Positions 35,181 to 48,394 of a stretch of 64,000 bases of DNA are shown piece after piece. The stretch's first letter is position 1. Each line of letters starts with the position of its first letter. The notes under the pieces are model-generated. The model was not told the DNA's origin. It searched no databases and was given only the letters and a program-made list of their open reading frames with translations. The translations under genes and the position numbers were made by a program. This DNA is from Climacium dendroides (taxonomy: Eukaryota; Streptophyta; Bryopsida; Hypnales; Climaciaceae): contig OX467091.1 in the NCBI GenBank assembly GCA_950106755.1, positions 16,013,538-16,077,537 of the forward strand. Direction: 5' to 3'.

Positions 35181-37124
35181 GTCCTGCTCCTAGGATGTAA
35201 TAGGGACAACATTAGCAAAAGAATATTTGAAATAATGTATCTCATTTAATTACAGAACAATGTTTGGGATATTTTTTTAGTTGTACCAACTATTTTCCTT
35301 TTGTTTACATATTGAATTTTTTTCTCTAAGTACCCAAGTTAGTTTTTCCTCTATTTTTTTATTCAAAATATAAATTTTATAGATTTTTTCACCAAATTTC
35401 TACAATTGTTTTCAAATTGCAACCATGTTTTTCTTCCCAATTTCACCCACTAGCAATGAACTAACCAACAATTATTTCCAATCATTGCACAAGGTCTTCT
35501 CTTTCATTGCTACATAACATGTCCAAGGTCTTCATTTCATTTTGCACATCTCTCCCTCACATTAGGGATTGTCACACCTTTTCCAAAAATGAAATTTCTA
35601 TGGAGAATGAGAAGTTGTGGAGAGATATTTGAAGTCAATTAGGAGCTTTTTTCCTTGATGAACTTGTGACCCCCCTTTTGTTGTTGTGGAGAATGAGAAT
35701 GGAGCATTGGAGAACGAGATTTGTTAGCGCAAATTACAAAGTTGTGGAGCATGCAAAAGGCAAGATGTAGGATGCAAATGGATATGGGGACATAGTGCAT
35801 GATGAAGTTGTAGAATGAGTAGGACATATAGAATGTTGAGAACTCATGAATGCTATATATTTAGGTTAGTTTTGTAAATAATCAAGGAAAAAATGGAACC
35901 TATCTGAAATATAAAAAATGATATAACTTTATTTGAAAATCTGAAAAAATTTCGTTGATGCTAATTTTGAATATCCAAAAAAATATTCTTCTTAAGAAAA
36001 TTTAGAAGAAAACCACACATTTAGGCATGAATAGAAAAACTCAACCAATCTCTTCAAAATAAATTTAAAGATTAAAAAAACTAAAAGGACTAATGTTCCA
36101 AAAGCTAGGAAAATGATTTCAAGCTGTCAAATTGTCTAAATCTTAAAATTAAATTATCTGGACACATGAGTGCCAAATTTGACTTGAAAATATGGTACAA
36201 TAAATAGAAATGTAGCAAGTATAGTAAAAGTGAAGAGCAAAGCAGTGAAAACTTCTCTCTAAGAATCTTTTTTACATCCATTCTTCATCTCTAGAGGAAA
36301 AAAATGACCATTCTTGATTTTCAAAGAATGAGAATTTCTCAAGTCAAGGAGAACCAACAAGAGAGTGTCTTGTCCCCATTTTTCGATGATTGAGAGTGGG
36401 GTGAAGGTGTGACAACTTTTATTAAGGGTAGTTGCACCTCCTCAGAGAAGCAAATTTTCTTGAAGAATGCAAACTTGGAGAGAGAAAAGAGGAGCCAATG
36501 GCAAGCTGTTGTACATGAAGAAGGTGTAACACCCCTTCAGAACATGAGGAGCATAGAAAATTTTCCTTAAGAATGAGATTCATTATTGTAAATGCCACAA
36601 TGGACTTGCAGAGGACACGCAATATAAGTGGCACATACAATGCAAACCTTGGTCAAAACTATGATATAAGGTAAAGGGAGAGGCCCGATGAGGAGGACTT
36701 CTTATAATAGGGCATCTGAGCAAGACAAAGGGCATAGCTTGACCGACGCTAAGGGTGCCCTATTAAGAGAGGCCTAATGAAGAAGGACCTCCCCCGATGT
36801 AAAGTGCCGGGTAGCCAATTCTCACAAGGCTAACCTTGTGAAGTTAATCTTGTAAAATCTTACAGATGTGAGGGGCCCTAAAAATGTACAGCGCATTGGT
36901 TGACCAAGCTTTACAAAGTGGAAATGCATTGCTCTGTGGTGAAAGTGAGCTACAAAGAAGAAAAAAATCCTCCAAGAAATTTTTTGTGAACCCTTTTTTC
37001 TTCACTTACAAAGGAGGAGAACAACACTTCAAGAACCTCAGAGATTGAGAGCTCCGGAAGCCATAGACGATCACAGAGAAAGCCACATCTCAACTCTCCA
37101 AAAATTGAACTCTGGGTGAAGAAG
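35181..37124. other. AT-rich intergenic DNA, GC-richer near 36650-37120
   Basis: No gene recognised. 36670-36850 contains short repeated phrases (GAGGCCCGATGAGGAGGAC, and GAGGCCTAATGAAGAAGGAC about 100 bp later) and a local CACAAGGCTAACCTTGTG inverted repeat. It could be part of a decayed retroelement leader; unproven. Confidence 0.45.
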
Positions 37125-37690
37125 GTGTGGCTACCCCTATTATAACTTTTTCATTTCTCAAAATTGGATAAATTAACTCCTAAATGTCTGGACTCTTTTC
37201 TAGAATTGACGATTTGGAAAAAATCATTATAAAGTGCTATTTGGAAGAATATTTTAGAAATGATATACAAAGGAAAGTTGTAGATTTTGAATTTTAGATT
37301 CCATCTACACGGTTAGATTCACCATGAGATTCACCAATGCTATCACCAATATTTTTCTATAAATTTGGAAAGGAAAATTTCAAAATTCCTTCAAAATTTG
37401 ATTACAAGCAAAATATTATCATTTTTTGAGCAAAACTTATCAGAATGGATTCAAAATGAGGTTCTTATTGACATGGTGACTTTTTGAAATTTCTGTGTTC
37501 TTTACATCTATGACCTCATTTTTGCAAAATCTAGTTTTGAACTAAAGTCAATGCAATTTGACCACTTGACACACTTCCGCATTTGTAAATCTTAGAAAAA
37601 TTTGTATTCTAGTAACACCAAATTCAACCATTAGATAAGACAAGAACTTGATAAAGTATCACCAAAAAGTAGGATGACTTTCATTCAAAC
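37125..37690 (+). repeat. Family B repeat, plus copy
   Basis: About 560 bp. The reverse complement of this sequence aligns with 42115-42660 throughout (shared words: GATTCACCAATG, ATGACCTCATTTTTGCAAAA, CACCAAATTCAACCATTAGA). A shorter relative is at 53130-53330. Non-coding. Confidence 0.8.
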
Positions 37691-37739
37691 AGGAGCAAGA
37701 AAGAAACAAGAACTTCAATTGTTCATCGTCGCAAAAAAT

Positions 37740-39230
37740 GGACGTCGGAGCGCTTCAGGGTTAATGGAGTCAGCCCGTAACTACTCTCCCTCCCTCCCTG
37801 CTTTTTAGCGGAAGTGAGATTCATGAACCCCAACAACAACTAGGAATGGAAGGATGCCTCACGGAAATGGCTGTGCAAATGGCTGTGCAAATGGCTTGGG
37901 AGGGAACCCGGGCTAAACTGAGGCAGACACCCACACGCTACAAGCTCCCAGCATTGGGAGCCTCCATCATGGAAGGCTGGGGATTAGTCTCCTCCGTCAT
38001 GGGCTCAGACGGTGAAGCCGATCTGAAGATTCCCTCGGACGCCCCTGCCTATCCATGCTGCTACGTGATAGCAGGTGCTGTCTGGGGACTTGGGGAGGTA
38101 GTCTACACGAAGCGCTCTGAAGATTCGGAGCCCTGCTGCCTCCCCTCCGAGCCCGCCCCTGCCTCCCCTGCCGATCCTGCCGCTCTCACAAGCTAGACTA
38201 GAACAGGGTCCTTCTGGCCCTCTGGGGAGTGAAGTTCAGCTGAAGATTCGGAGCCCCTGCCCTGTCATGCGACTACAGGTTCTGCACACTCAGATACCCC
38301 ATCAATGGGGGCGTCAAGCCAGGCCACCAAGCCTTGTCATGTCTGGCCGTGTTGCTGTGTGTGCAATTGCAAGTTCCAGAAACCAGGCAAGTTCTGGAAA
38401 TAAAATAAGAGAAAAAAACAACCTCGACAATCGATACGTAGGATGATTACACGTCGGAAACTACTTACTTCAGCGAATGGGTTGGAAAGTAAAATGAGGA
38501 ACCAGTCCTCAACAATTGGTTTCACTTACTTCAGTGATTCAGTGTGTGTGTGATGTGTGTGTTTGAACTGCAAACTGCCACAAACCTTCACAGCAAACTG
38601 CCACAAACCTTCACAGCACTGCCACAATTCTGGAAGGCAAGGAGTTTGACAGGCTGAAACCTGTGAGAGTGGCAAAAATTTGCCCAAGAAAAACAACACC
38701 CACTGGCTCCGTCAGTAAGCGAAGTTTTATGACCTCAGAACCTCCATTGGCAGCACCGTAAGAAGGTAGCAGTGCATAAAACTTGCCAACTGGATTTGGA
38801 CCACATGGTTGGACTGCAATGAAATGTTGCTTTGACAATAACCCTTGGCCAACCAATAAATAAATATAAAAAACTTGGGAAGCCTTCATTGACCATGCAC
38901 ATTCAAGACTACGAAACTTTGCAAGTTATATCCTGACAAAGAAGGTTGACCTTCCTCTGGAGATTTGATAACATATGGCTCAAATCGGACTTCTTCAGCA
39001 AGAGAACACACCTTATGATGAGTTGGAAACTGGCTCTCCCTAAGATGGGTGCTTTCAACCAAAGTGGCGACTATCTCACGGATCTTGGGGTTGCAAGCTT
39101 CATGTTGGTTACCGTGCTCTTTGGTGAGTTGCTAGTTTGCTTGGTGGTTTTGCATTTGGTGTGCTCTTGGTTGTTGACAACTGGACTTGGTTTTCCTATT
39201 TGTTGTTGATTTGTGTTGTTTGATTTTTAA
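37740..39230. other. GC-richer island with unidentified frames
   Basis: 37846-38196 (plus) is open for 116 codons, with an internal MAVQMAVQMA repetition and a proline/alanine-rich end. 38611-38889 (minus) is open for 92 codons and hydrophobic at its start. Neither has a family I recognise, splice partners or a convincing promoter. The phrase GAAGATTCGGAGCCC occurs twice (38118 and 38242). Could be a captured or decayed gene fragment. Confidence 0.35.
38570..38625 (+). repeat. 23-bp tandem repeat, 2.4 copies
   Basis: GCAAACTGCCACAAACCTTC plus ACA at 38570 and 38593, then a shortened third copy. A GT-rich microsatellite precedes it (38541-38562). Confidence 0.85.
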
Positions 39231-41689
39231 ATTTTAAAAAATATAAATATTTTTGTTGGAGACTTGTTCCTTTGGTTTTGTGTACTTTTTTCCTATATCA
39301 ATGGAAATTGTCCATGTGTTTAAAATTTTAAAAATTAAATTAAAATTTAAAAAATTTAAAAAAATTGCCAACTGGATACTATATTTTATTATGCCAATGA
39401 ATTGATGCCAAGTGCTCCAATTTCTCCGCTTTGCATTTTGCCAAGCTTCAAAATTTCTGCATAATTAAGGTAGGCTACTCTTAAAGCAACCTACATTTAA
39501 GGGGACACTAAGTTCCTTGAAACAATTTTTAGTAAATTTTTGTAGGGAAAAAAAATGGAATTGGCATCAAATCCAAGTCGTTTCATCTTTGGGGGACCTT
39601 TGAGGAATTAGTTAGGAATTTTTGAAGTTGAAACACAATAGTCACTAAAAGTGACCACTTCTTAAAATGTACGCTATTGGTAAATTGAAGAAAGCAAAAT
39701 TAACTTTATGCTAGAAGTCACTTTTAGAGCAGGGGCGCTTTTAGAACACCCTCAAAATGGATACCTTGTGATGTAGAATAAATGAACACATCAAAAAATA
39801 AATAATTGAACATAGACAAAATGAAGAGTAGACAATAGAAATTTAAGTTATGTATTTTTAAATAGTATAAATGTACATTGTTGGTACATTGAAGGAAGTA
39901 AAGTGTACCTTTGTGTCAGTGGTTGCTTTTGGAGTACGGGTGCTTCTAAAGCATTGTACCTTGCCTTGGCTTACAACAAGGTTGAAGCACCCAAAAATAA
40001 CCACTTTTTCTTCTCCTAGAAGGGTGGTCCAAACAATAATTCACTTTGTAAGAATGTTAGCTTCCTTCGGGAAACCAACCCAAGTCATTTTATAATTTTA
40101 TGACACTTATTAAATATTTATTTTGCATCGATCATTATTTTTTGTATTGATAAATGTAATTGGAGTTGTGATTGTGTCAAAGCCATTGTTTTTTTGCCTA
40201 TCTTTTCATCTACATTTTGGTGTTGAATAGGCATTTAGATTACAAATACCTCCAAGGACCACCACAAATTATTGAGAGCATCTAAAGAACATTGAAGAGA
40301 TTTTGTGGCATAAATATATTTGAAAATTCTAAATACTGCAAATAATGAAAAATTGAAAAAAAATTGAAATTTTATTTATAAGTTAACTAAAATTTATTTA
40401 GGATCCATTCTAGTTTCCAATTTTTTGCTCAATAACGTGTTGGAAATTTTCATCTCCAAAGTCTCAAACCTTCAACTAGTTGTGACTAATAGTATCAAAG
40501 TCTTTGTACTTATAAAGAAAATCTTACTATGTGAAGGCCTTCTTTGCTTAAAAAACCTTACTAAACACCTTCTAAGGTCCATGTCATTGGAATAATTTCA
40601 TTTTGATTTTCAAATACAATTCCAATATAGAGAGAGATTGGAATTTTTTAATAAGTTAGATAAATAGATAAATAGAACAAATCCAAGCAATCATTAGTAT
40701 ATTGGTCCTTTGTGCTTCATATATGGAGTATATTGTTTCAAATTATTGACTCTTTACATGCACTTGAAGAAAATTCTTTTGTTAGATAATGTTTTGATTA
40801 TCGACTTTGTCTCATAGAGCCAAAGAGTATCCAACAATTAATTTTGTTAGTGCCCCTTATATAGAGTCCCTTGTTCACTTTGCAAGAAGATAACCTCATT
40901 TCTTTTCTTCCACTTGATCCCATTGGGATATTGCCTTACAATTCTATTGTCCTTGTCTTAACATAAGTTTATAGAAAAATTGAAAAAAAAAAATTTGAAT
41001 TTGGATAAATTATATTAAAACTATTGCAAAATAATAATTAACAAAAAAAATTCCCTTGTAATAATTTCTATTGAAACTTTCATTTTTTGTTTTAAAAGTT
41101 TGAACATCCAAACAATACAAATGTTAATTAAAAATTTGATGAGATTTCAAATTGGAAATCATCTTTTATAAGATGTTGTTTGAGTTAAAATTTAGGATAA
41201 TAAATACAACATGCTATAATTTTGTCATTTGAAAGTATTTTTTGATGTATCAATACTTGTTTTAAGATATATACACCTCTAATTAAGAGTGTCCAAAATG
41301 CAACACCACATTTAAACCAAAACACGTCAAAAAATAAATAAAAATTGATGATACAAGGTTTAGACAATTGTTTGCACGGAGCCTTCTAATAAACATAGGG
41401 AGGACACTCTCACTACATTTGAGGTACCCACATGTGGAGGAGTGATTTTTTACCCCCCTACTTACTTTTGAATAAACTATAATTTCATCCTAAAATTTTG
41501 AGCTTTGTTTAACAATGACTAAAGGTTTCTATTGACAAAAATTTCAATTCCAAATAACATAAGATATATTGTCTAGAAAGGGTTGAAAAATGAACTAAAA
41601 TGGCATGTTCTCCAACTAAAATATTTATAGAGCTCACATGAAGATGACTATTGCATCAATATTCAACCAAAATAAACTTTCAATAGAAA
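39231..41689. other. AT-rich intergenic DNA
   Basis: No gene or RNA recognised. 39490-39740 and 39830-40050 share the theme GTACATTGTTGGTAAATTGAA / AAAGTGACCACTT, a weak local duplication. Confidence 0.45.
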
Positions 41690-41900
41690 GCTATTCTATA
41701 GAATTTCTTTTTCATTTTTCAAATTTTTTTTCTTATATAATATAGAGGTGTGAAAGTTATTTTCAGCTTTATGGTGTATCTTTTTTCTTAAAAAATTTAT
41801 AACTGATTACTATTAGCATAAAAAATACCAATAATACCAAAATATAAACTTTTAAAGTAGTAAAATCTATCCAAAAATTAAATTTTAAGATGTATTACAT
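41690..41900 (+). repeat. Family C repeat, uninterrupted copy
   Basis: TTATATAATATAGAGGTGTG through AAAATCTATCC. It is the copy without the hAT-like hairpin and therefore shows the unoccupied target (AGGTGTGA, 41746-41753). Confidence 0.8.
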
Positions 41901-42114
41901 GTATTACTTTTTCCGTCGCACATGGGTTGCTAAAACGTGGACAATGTCCTTCCCTTGCCAATAAACTGGCAAGTACCCCATAAATACAATTCTACTAGTG
42001 CAGTACTTTGAAAACTCACAATTTAATCATACAATGTTTAGATAATGCATACTAAAGTATATTAACCTTGAAGTGCTCCAAATCCAAATTCTAAATGACA
42101 AATAAACTAAAAAT

Positions 42115-42660
42115 CACTTTACTTTCTTATTATTTCTTGGATAAAAGTCATCCTAATTTGCAGAGATACTTTATCAAGTTGTTGTCCTATCTAATGGTTG
42201 GATTTGGTGTTACTACAATACATATTTTTCTAAAAGTACAAGTGTAGAAGTGTGTTAAGTGGTTGACAAAGCCATAATTGCATTGACTCTAGTTCAAAAT
42301 TAGAATTGAAAAAATAAGGTCATAGATTTGAAGAATAGAAATTTTTAAAATAATTACCATTTCAAGATAACCTCATTCCAAATCCTATCCAAAAAAATTT
42401 ATTCAAAAAATCACAATATTTTATTTGTAATTGAATTTCAATTGAATTTTGAAATTTTCCTTTCAAAATTTATAGAAAAAATTGGTGATAACATTGGTGA
42501 ATTTGATTGTACAAATGGAATTTAAAAATTAAAGTCTACATCTTTTATTTGTTTATCAATTCCAAAATATACTTCCAAAAAGTACTTTACGATGATTTTT
42601 CTCAAATTGTCAATTCTGAAAAAAACTCTAGATGTTGAAAAGTTAAATCCTCTTCCATCT
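42115..42660 (-). repeat. Family B repeat, minus copy
   Basis: Inverted partner of 37125-37690, 4.4 kb away. Many small gaps and an estimated 75-80 % similarity suggest old insertions. Confidence 0.8.
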
Positions 42661-44099
42661 ACCCATTAGATCCAATAAATGTATTTTATTTAATAACAAT
42701 AATTTATATTGAGTTTGTATAGGTATCAATTATAGGTTCACATACCCTTTACTATAGACATATTCTCATCATTGAACGTGACTCATTATGAAGACCAAAA
42801 TAGTTGGAGTATAATTTGGTAAATTTTTGGAGACAAAAATCATTTTGAATTATCCAATTGATCTTATTAAAAAGTTTAGTTGTGATAACATTGGATCCAA
42901 ATTGAATAAGTTCAAATTTATTTATTTTTAATATTTTTTACTACAATAAGTGTTAGAATCTCATATATATTACATAATCCCCAATCCTCAAAGATAAATG
43001 TTAGATGCTAAACATTGCAAATATACCTTATTATATGTTAGGATAGCCCAAAAGTCAATTTTTGTTAGAATATGTATTACTTATTACTAGCACTTGATGT
43101 CTTAAAATTGCCACAATTGTATAAGAACATCCAATAGGAGGTAAAAGAATTCTTTGAGGCAACCAATGGAAGTAGAAGCATTTCATGCTCCAAGGGTGAC
43201 AAGTTTAAGGGACCAAGTCTAGTGGCACGAGAAGGTACCCTATGTTTTCAACTTTTAAGTTTATAAAGTATTTTATGAGTATCATAAAAATACAAAATAA
43301 CAAAGTTTGGGTTCATCTCTCAAGGAGGCTAACAATTTGATACCAAAATTCAATCCTTTTGACTACTAAGTTATAAAGGTGGGCAGAAAAAGTGAATTTC
43401 AAAGGTGTATTATTGTAGAGGGTAAATAAATCTGTAATACAAAGGCATATTCAAATCAACCTGAGGTAGACAAGCCTATCTTTGCCAATTGCCTATCTTC
43501 ATCACCCTACTTTTAGCTCCAATTCCACCACCAAACTCCTCCGAATCCATTCACTTAATTTATAGCAAAATTAGTTTATTAATGCCACGAGGGGTAACAT
43601 GTCAATGTTTTATTGGTGAATACTTAAGTGCTAACAAATATATAGAAAGGTAGTTATAGGTTGCTAATAGGACATTTATGACTCCATTCTATGGACAATT
43701 TTATAATTTTAGGGCAAACCACTTCAAAAATTCACAGAAATTTTAATTATAATTGAAAAATTATACCTCCATTTGTGTTTGATTCATGAAACAAGCACAC
43801 CCCTTTGAAAAAATCTATGCCCCTTTTGCCATTGGTCCTAAACAACATTTTTTTCCTCCAAAGATTTTGTAGCCATTTGCACAAAACATTAAAAAAAAAA
43901 TTCAGGCCATGGGAGGGCTCCTCTAGAGTGACAAACCAAGCTATTAAAAAGCTAGTCTGACACTCCCAAAAGTAGCCAAACAGTCAACATGTGTGACTTT
44001 CGCGAAAACAGTCAGGCCATGATTGTTTTTGTGCCTAAAAAAATTTGAACTTTTAATGTTAAAAATTTTCTTAATGAACACACAAACCATTGTATCTGC
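42661..44099. other. AT-rich intergenic DNA
   Basis: No gene seen. 43130-43240 and 43860-44030 are a little GC-richer (GTCAGGCCATG, GACACTCCC) and may be decayed retroelement sequence; no protein motif was found. Confidence 0.4.
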
Positions 44100-45250
44100 A
44101 GTTCTTAAAATTTTGATCCTTGCTTAATTGACTATGGTTTCAATTAAGTCAAATTAAATTCAACAAGCCACACAATTTGACTTAATTGAAACAATTTAAG
44201 TCTCAAATAAGCCAAATTAAATAGCGATTGAAGGAAATTGCCAAAGGCAATTACCCTCAAAAGCCACTTGTTAAGGTTAGTAAGTTGGAACTTGTGAAGA
44301 AAAACTCTTTATACTAATAGGATAGTAGTAGGGGAGACAATGTATGTGGGATATGTGAATTAGGAGGAAAAAGAGCTTGGTCGCTCATTTTGAAGTAGAA
44401 TTTTAAAATGGTATAAAAACTGAAATTTCAGACCTCATTAGGCATAGTAGAAAAACAAATTTGGAAAAACTTTGAACTAAAAAAAGTGGGATAATTATGC
44501 TACCTTTCATCTTCAAAAATCCGTTTGAGGTTTTGAGCCTCCACCTAAAAGCTATGGACAAATTTGAAAGAGGAGTTGGAAGGGACATTTTTTAAAAATT
44601 CTACTTCAAACAATAGTTGAAATTTGAGGCCTCTAGAAAACTGGGAGTTCCTGGGCTCTGAAAACAATCTCAATTTTGTGGGAACTCTACTAGCTGCACA
44701 ATTTGACGTGGTCCAGACTGTGCTATGTCATTTTTTGAAAAAAAATTCAACTTTATTTTGTATTTTAGAATTTTTATTTTTATTTTTTTGAAAAAAAAAT
44801 TAACAACCAGCCGCATTCTTTTACTGCTATGGAAATAGAATTAAAAAAGAGCCTGAAACAATCTTTTAGAGGCCTCAAATGTCTTCTAATGATGAATAAC
44901 CAAACTCCTTTTATTCCTAATTCATATATCCGACATGCATTGTCTTCCCTACTATTACCCCAATAGTATAAAGACATTCTCTTCTCATGTTTTGACACAT
45001 TAAACTAAGCAATTGCTTTAATTTTACCTTAATTGTTCAATTGGCAAGTTGAACAAATGAAGTCAGAAAAATTGAGTGGCTTTTGAAGTTAGTTGCCTAA
45101 GAAAATTAGCTTCATGAGTCACTTCATTTAGCTTATTTTTTTTGATCCTAACGTAAGTTAATTAAAAATCAAGGTTAAGGTACATTAGAGTACCTTATCC
45201 TTGACTTTTAAACTCTTTAAACTTGTTGAGCCACTGCCAAGCATCCAACA
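44100..45250. repeat. Imperfect inverted repeat about 1.15 kb
   Basis: 44240-44385 plus 44615-44665 pair with 44860-45130. Landmarks: AGTAGTAGGGGAGACAATGT against the complement of ACATGCATTGTCTTCCCTAC, and GAGGCCTCTA on the left against the complement of TAGAGGCCTC on the right. The left arm is interrupted by the element at 44389-44610; the right arm is not. Confidence 0.75.
44389..44610. mobile_element. 222-bp MITE nested in the inverted repeat
   Basis: Terminal inverted repeat TTTGAAGTAGAATTTTAAAA at the left and TTTTAAAAATTCTACTTCAAA-like sequence at the right. The opposite arm of the surrounding inverted repeat (near 44890) lacks this segment and gives an approximate empty site. The target duplication is unclear (CAT or CA). 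Confidence 0.7.
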
Positions 45251-45659
45251 CCGCAACTTTGGGTGGGAACAAATAAGGGAAAAATCATTTTTTTAGCCCA
45301 AAAAAAACTAATATGTGGGGTCCTTCGAGGGCTATGGAGTGGCCCAACCAAGGATTCATATTTTCTCTAATGGTAATGGGCCTAGCACCATGCCTTTGGA
45401 ACATAACAATACTAAAATGGCCAAAAAAATCACTAGAAAATTTCAATTTAAAAATAAATCTTAAATGAAATCACAAGATTGTGGATGTAAATAGAATTAT
45501 GGACATGTGATATGTAATAATGTGATATTTTCTATCCAATATATGGATGGATGTTGAAATTCAAAGCACAAATCAAAACATTTATCATCACCACTTGGGC
45601 ACATCATAAAAACCCAAAAAAACCCAGCCCCGAATATATTTAAATGCAAGACACCAAAT

Positions 45660-45920
45660 CCTACTCACAAAGTGGGCCCAACAAGGTAATTCAGAGTTCT
45701 CCAGGAGGGGGAAAAATAAAAGCACGCCCCCTATTTTGAGCCGCATCTAGGATATATTTAAAAACCTTCCCGAGCTAATTTGGAGTCTCTGATTGCAAAT
45801 ATGAATTCAAAATTTGAAAAAAAAAAAAAAAAAAAAAAAAAAGAAACTTATGTAATTTTTTTTTAATCGTACGTTTTCCCCCGGGGTAAATCCAGCCTGC
45901 GGGCCCCACTTCCACTTCGT
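45660..45920 (+). repeat. Family G direct repeat, copy 1
   Basis: Same orientation as 48395-48640. Shared order: GTGGGCCCA, GCCCCCTATTTTGAG, GAGTCTCTGATTGCAAATAT, GGGTAAATCCA. It contains a run of 26 A (45817-45842) absent from the other copy. Long-terminal-repeat status was considered, but TG/CA ends and target duplications were not found. Confidence 0.75.
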
Positions 45921-46724
45921 AGGCATTTTTTTTTTTCTTCACTTCCCCCTATATTTGAATTGCTCATCAGAGCCTGTGGCAAGTAGGCTTGTCTACCTAC
46001 TAGACTGGACTGCTACTTCCCCCCTAAGGCTTATCATTTTCTTTCTCAAGTACAAGCGGCACATCCACCAAGGTGGAGCTTCCTGTACTTCCTTGAAGAT
46101 CACAAGACCATGCCACTATCTACAAATATTCCCCATACTATGACTCCTTCAGGCATGATCTCAAAGAACGGAAGCCACTGCCATTTTCTGTTAGCTACTG
46201 AGCCAATTGTAGAACTTACAGGGCCATGTTGAGAGAGGAGAGATTTGAATGATTGGACTTCAAGAAAACCCCACCCACACCCCACCCAAACAATTTAAAA
46301 TTTAAAAAAAAATTCATATATACGTAAGTTATTATAAAAATATATATATGCTGAAGCCTGTCCCTATCCTCTCCCACCAGGCCACTTGTGGCTGGCTACA
46401 CTAAAATTGGTAAATAGTGTTGGCTACACTAACTGTCAACAATAACAATAATCGTGATTTACAAGGTTAGTGTTAGAACATTATTTATCCATTCTAACAC
46501 TACTTTAGCTCTATAGTAAAATTTGGTCATTTCAACATTTCTACGAGTGTGCATTTAGTGTTAGATGGGAACAAAATGTAGAAGTTGGGATGGTAATATA
46601 ATAAGTTAAGGCTATGATCCAATTCACTAAGACACTAATTATTACCCAACACTATTTACCAATTTTAATGTAATGGGCTTGTGTTTTAAATCTTTGCAAT
46701 GAAACCATTTTTTCATTTGTTACG
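45921..46724. other. GC-richer intergenic DNA, no gene
   Basis: Short frames only. A small inverted repeat pairs 46404-46424 (AAAATTGGTAAATAGTGTT) with 46648-46668. Confidence 0.4.
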
Positions 46725-47273
46725 GTATAAGGTAGGTACACCCAAAACCGCCACTTTTTGCTACCGAAACTATTTTCTATTATTAGACTAGTTAAATTTT
46801 CATATGTTCTTGTTGGCAAGTGAAAGGAGGTTCCAACGCACCAGAGAACGTGGCATTTGGATATTGTATGCAAAAGTTATTAACCCCTGTGCGTCAAAGC
46901 GGATGTTTTGGGGACCCTGCAAAAACAAGAAGTGCAAAATACCATGTTCATCAATTGTTATAATCTGGAAATCTGTATGGTAGATTCTCTTGTAAATTGC
47001 AGATTTGCACTCGTCAGCAAGTTGGCTTCAAATCTCAATGGTGAAAACTTCAATAACCAAGTAGTTTTCAAATTATTTTGGATTTTCTAGATCCAACAAA
47101 AAATGTTCCTCACTTATGTTGTTTTCTTTGTGACGCAGAGGGGTTAAGGAACAAAGTTTGGTTCTAAAAGCGTTTCTTCCACATAGGTACAGAATTGATT
47201 TTGGAGATGTACATATAGTATAGATGGCGGTTTAAGGTCAGTGGCACATTTGGGTGTACCTACCTTATACTCC
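46725..47273. mobile_element. TIR element, about 549 bp
   Basis: Terminal inverted repeat GTATAAGGTAGGTACACCCA at 46725-46745, paired with TGGGTGTACCTACCTTATAC at 47251-47270. The word CCGCCA lies inside at both ends. The interior is non-coding. The target duplication is not identifiable. Confidence 0.75.
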
Positions 47274-47275
47274 AT

Positions 47276-47634
47276 ATGTAAGGTAGAACTACCCAATACC
47301 ATGATTTACCCAATTCCGCCACCTATAGGTTCCTCCCATTTCCATCACTAGCCTCATCTGTTACCACAATCGTACTAATCCATGATCATGATGGCAATGC
47401 ACTAGAGAGCAGACACATCAACCCACGCTTCAGCAAGGGTCTTACTCACAGTTTTGCATTTCAGCTTTGAAAAATCACAAATTGAAAATTCAACTCTTGT
47501 TGGAATGTCTTCATTCTTTTTGCAATTGACTTCTCACAAACAATTCAATCTCTGAAAAATAGGAAAGCTCATAAATAGCTTCTCCAAAGTACCCAGATTG
47601 CAAATCTGTATGGTAATGGGTAGTTATACCTTAT
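47276..47634. mobile_element. Adjacent TIR element, about 359 bp
   Basis: TGTAAGGTAGAACTACCCAA with TACCATG at the left pairs with ATGGTAATGGGTAGTTATAC near 47612-47632. Its terminus resembles that of the neighbour (TAAGGTAG..AC.ACCCAA), so the two may be one family inserted side by side. Confidence 0.6.
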
Positions 47635-48394
47635 ATACACTGAAATCTTGGTTGAGTCTAAGGTGGAGGCACCCATTACCAACCAGTGTCCCATAGGCAA
47701 ATTAGTAGGGTGTCTCAAATCCAGGAGAGGGTGGGACTCATTTGCATCCATTTTGAATTCAAAGAAACTAGGAATGTGGTCCCGACACTGCTACAAAACT
47801 TGTGCCTCCTTTTGTGTGCCAGAGTTACCTACAAGTACTCTTGCAGTGATCAATTTTGTAAGACTTTAGGCATTGGACATGGGTCAAGTGACTCAAGTCC
47901 AACTTCAGGCTTTCACAATTCATAGTAATTTCAGTTCAAGCTGTAAATTCACCAAACTTTCTGCTACAGGGCCATTTCTATCCGCCATGGCTTTAAGTTA
48001 TCGGTTATGAGTGGCTTCACATTAACTAGTTCCATGCAGACTGTACTCCTGATAAGTTACTGGTAAGTTACTTTCATTTCGCACCTCAAAAAGAATATTA
48101 TGTTCTGAAGGTGGCATGTGAGATGTCCTGGTGTTGGAGGGAAGCTTTGGTTCAATGCCTTCAAGTCTGTTTTAATTGGACTTGAGTATAATTTAAGTTA
48201 GGGGGTCAACATGTTTTTATGGTAGTTGTGTAACCCTAAATTGCTTAATTATGAAGAGATTTGCTCCAATGATCTCGACTTTGAAAGAGGGCAGTAAGTT
48301 TGAAGCTTCTCACAATTTGCTGCATAAATAATGAATCATCAAACAGATCCTGGCATAGGCTTTGAGTAAATAAAGGGCATCCACAATGCAGGAT
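47635..48394. other. GC-richer intergenic DNA, no gene
   Basis: Overlapping short frames near 47648-47925 lack recognisable motifs. No promoter or splice pattern can be defended. Confidence 0.4.
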
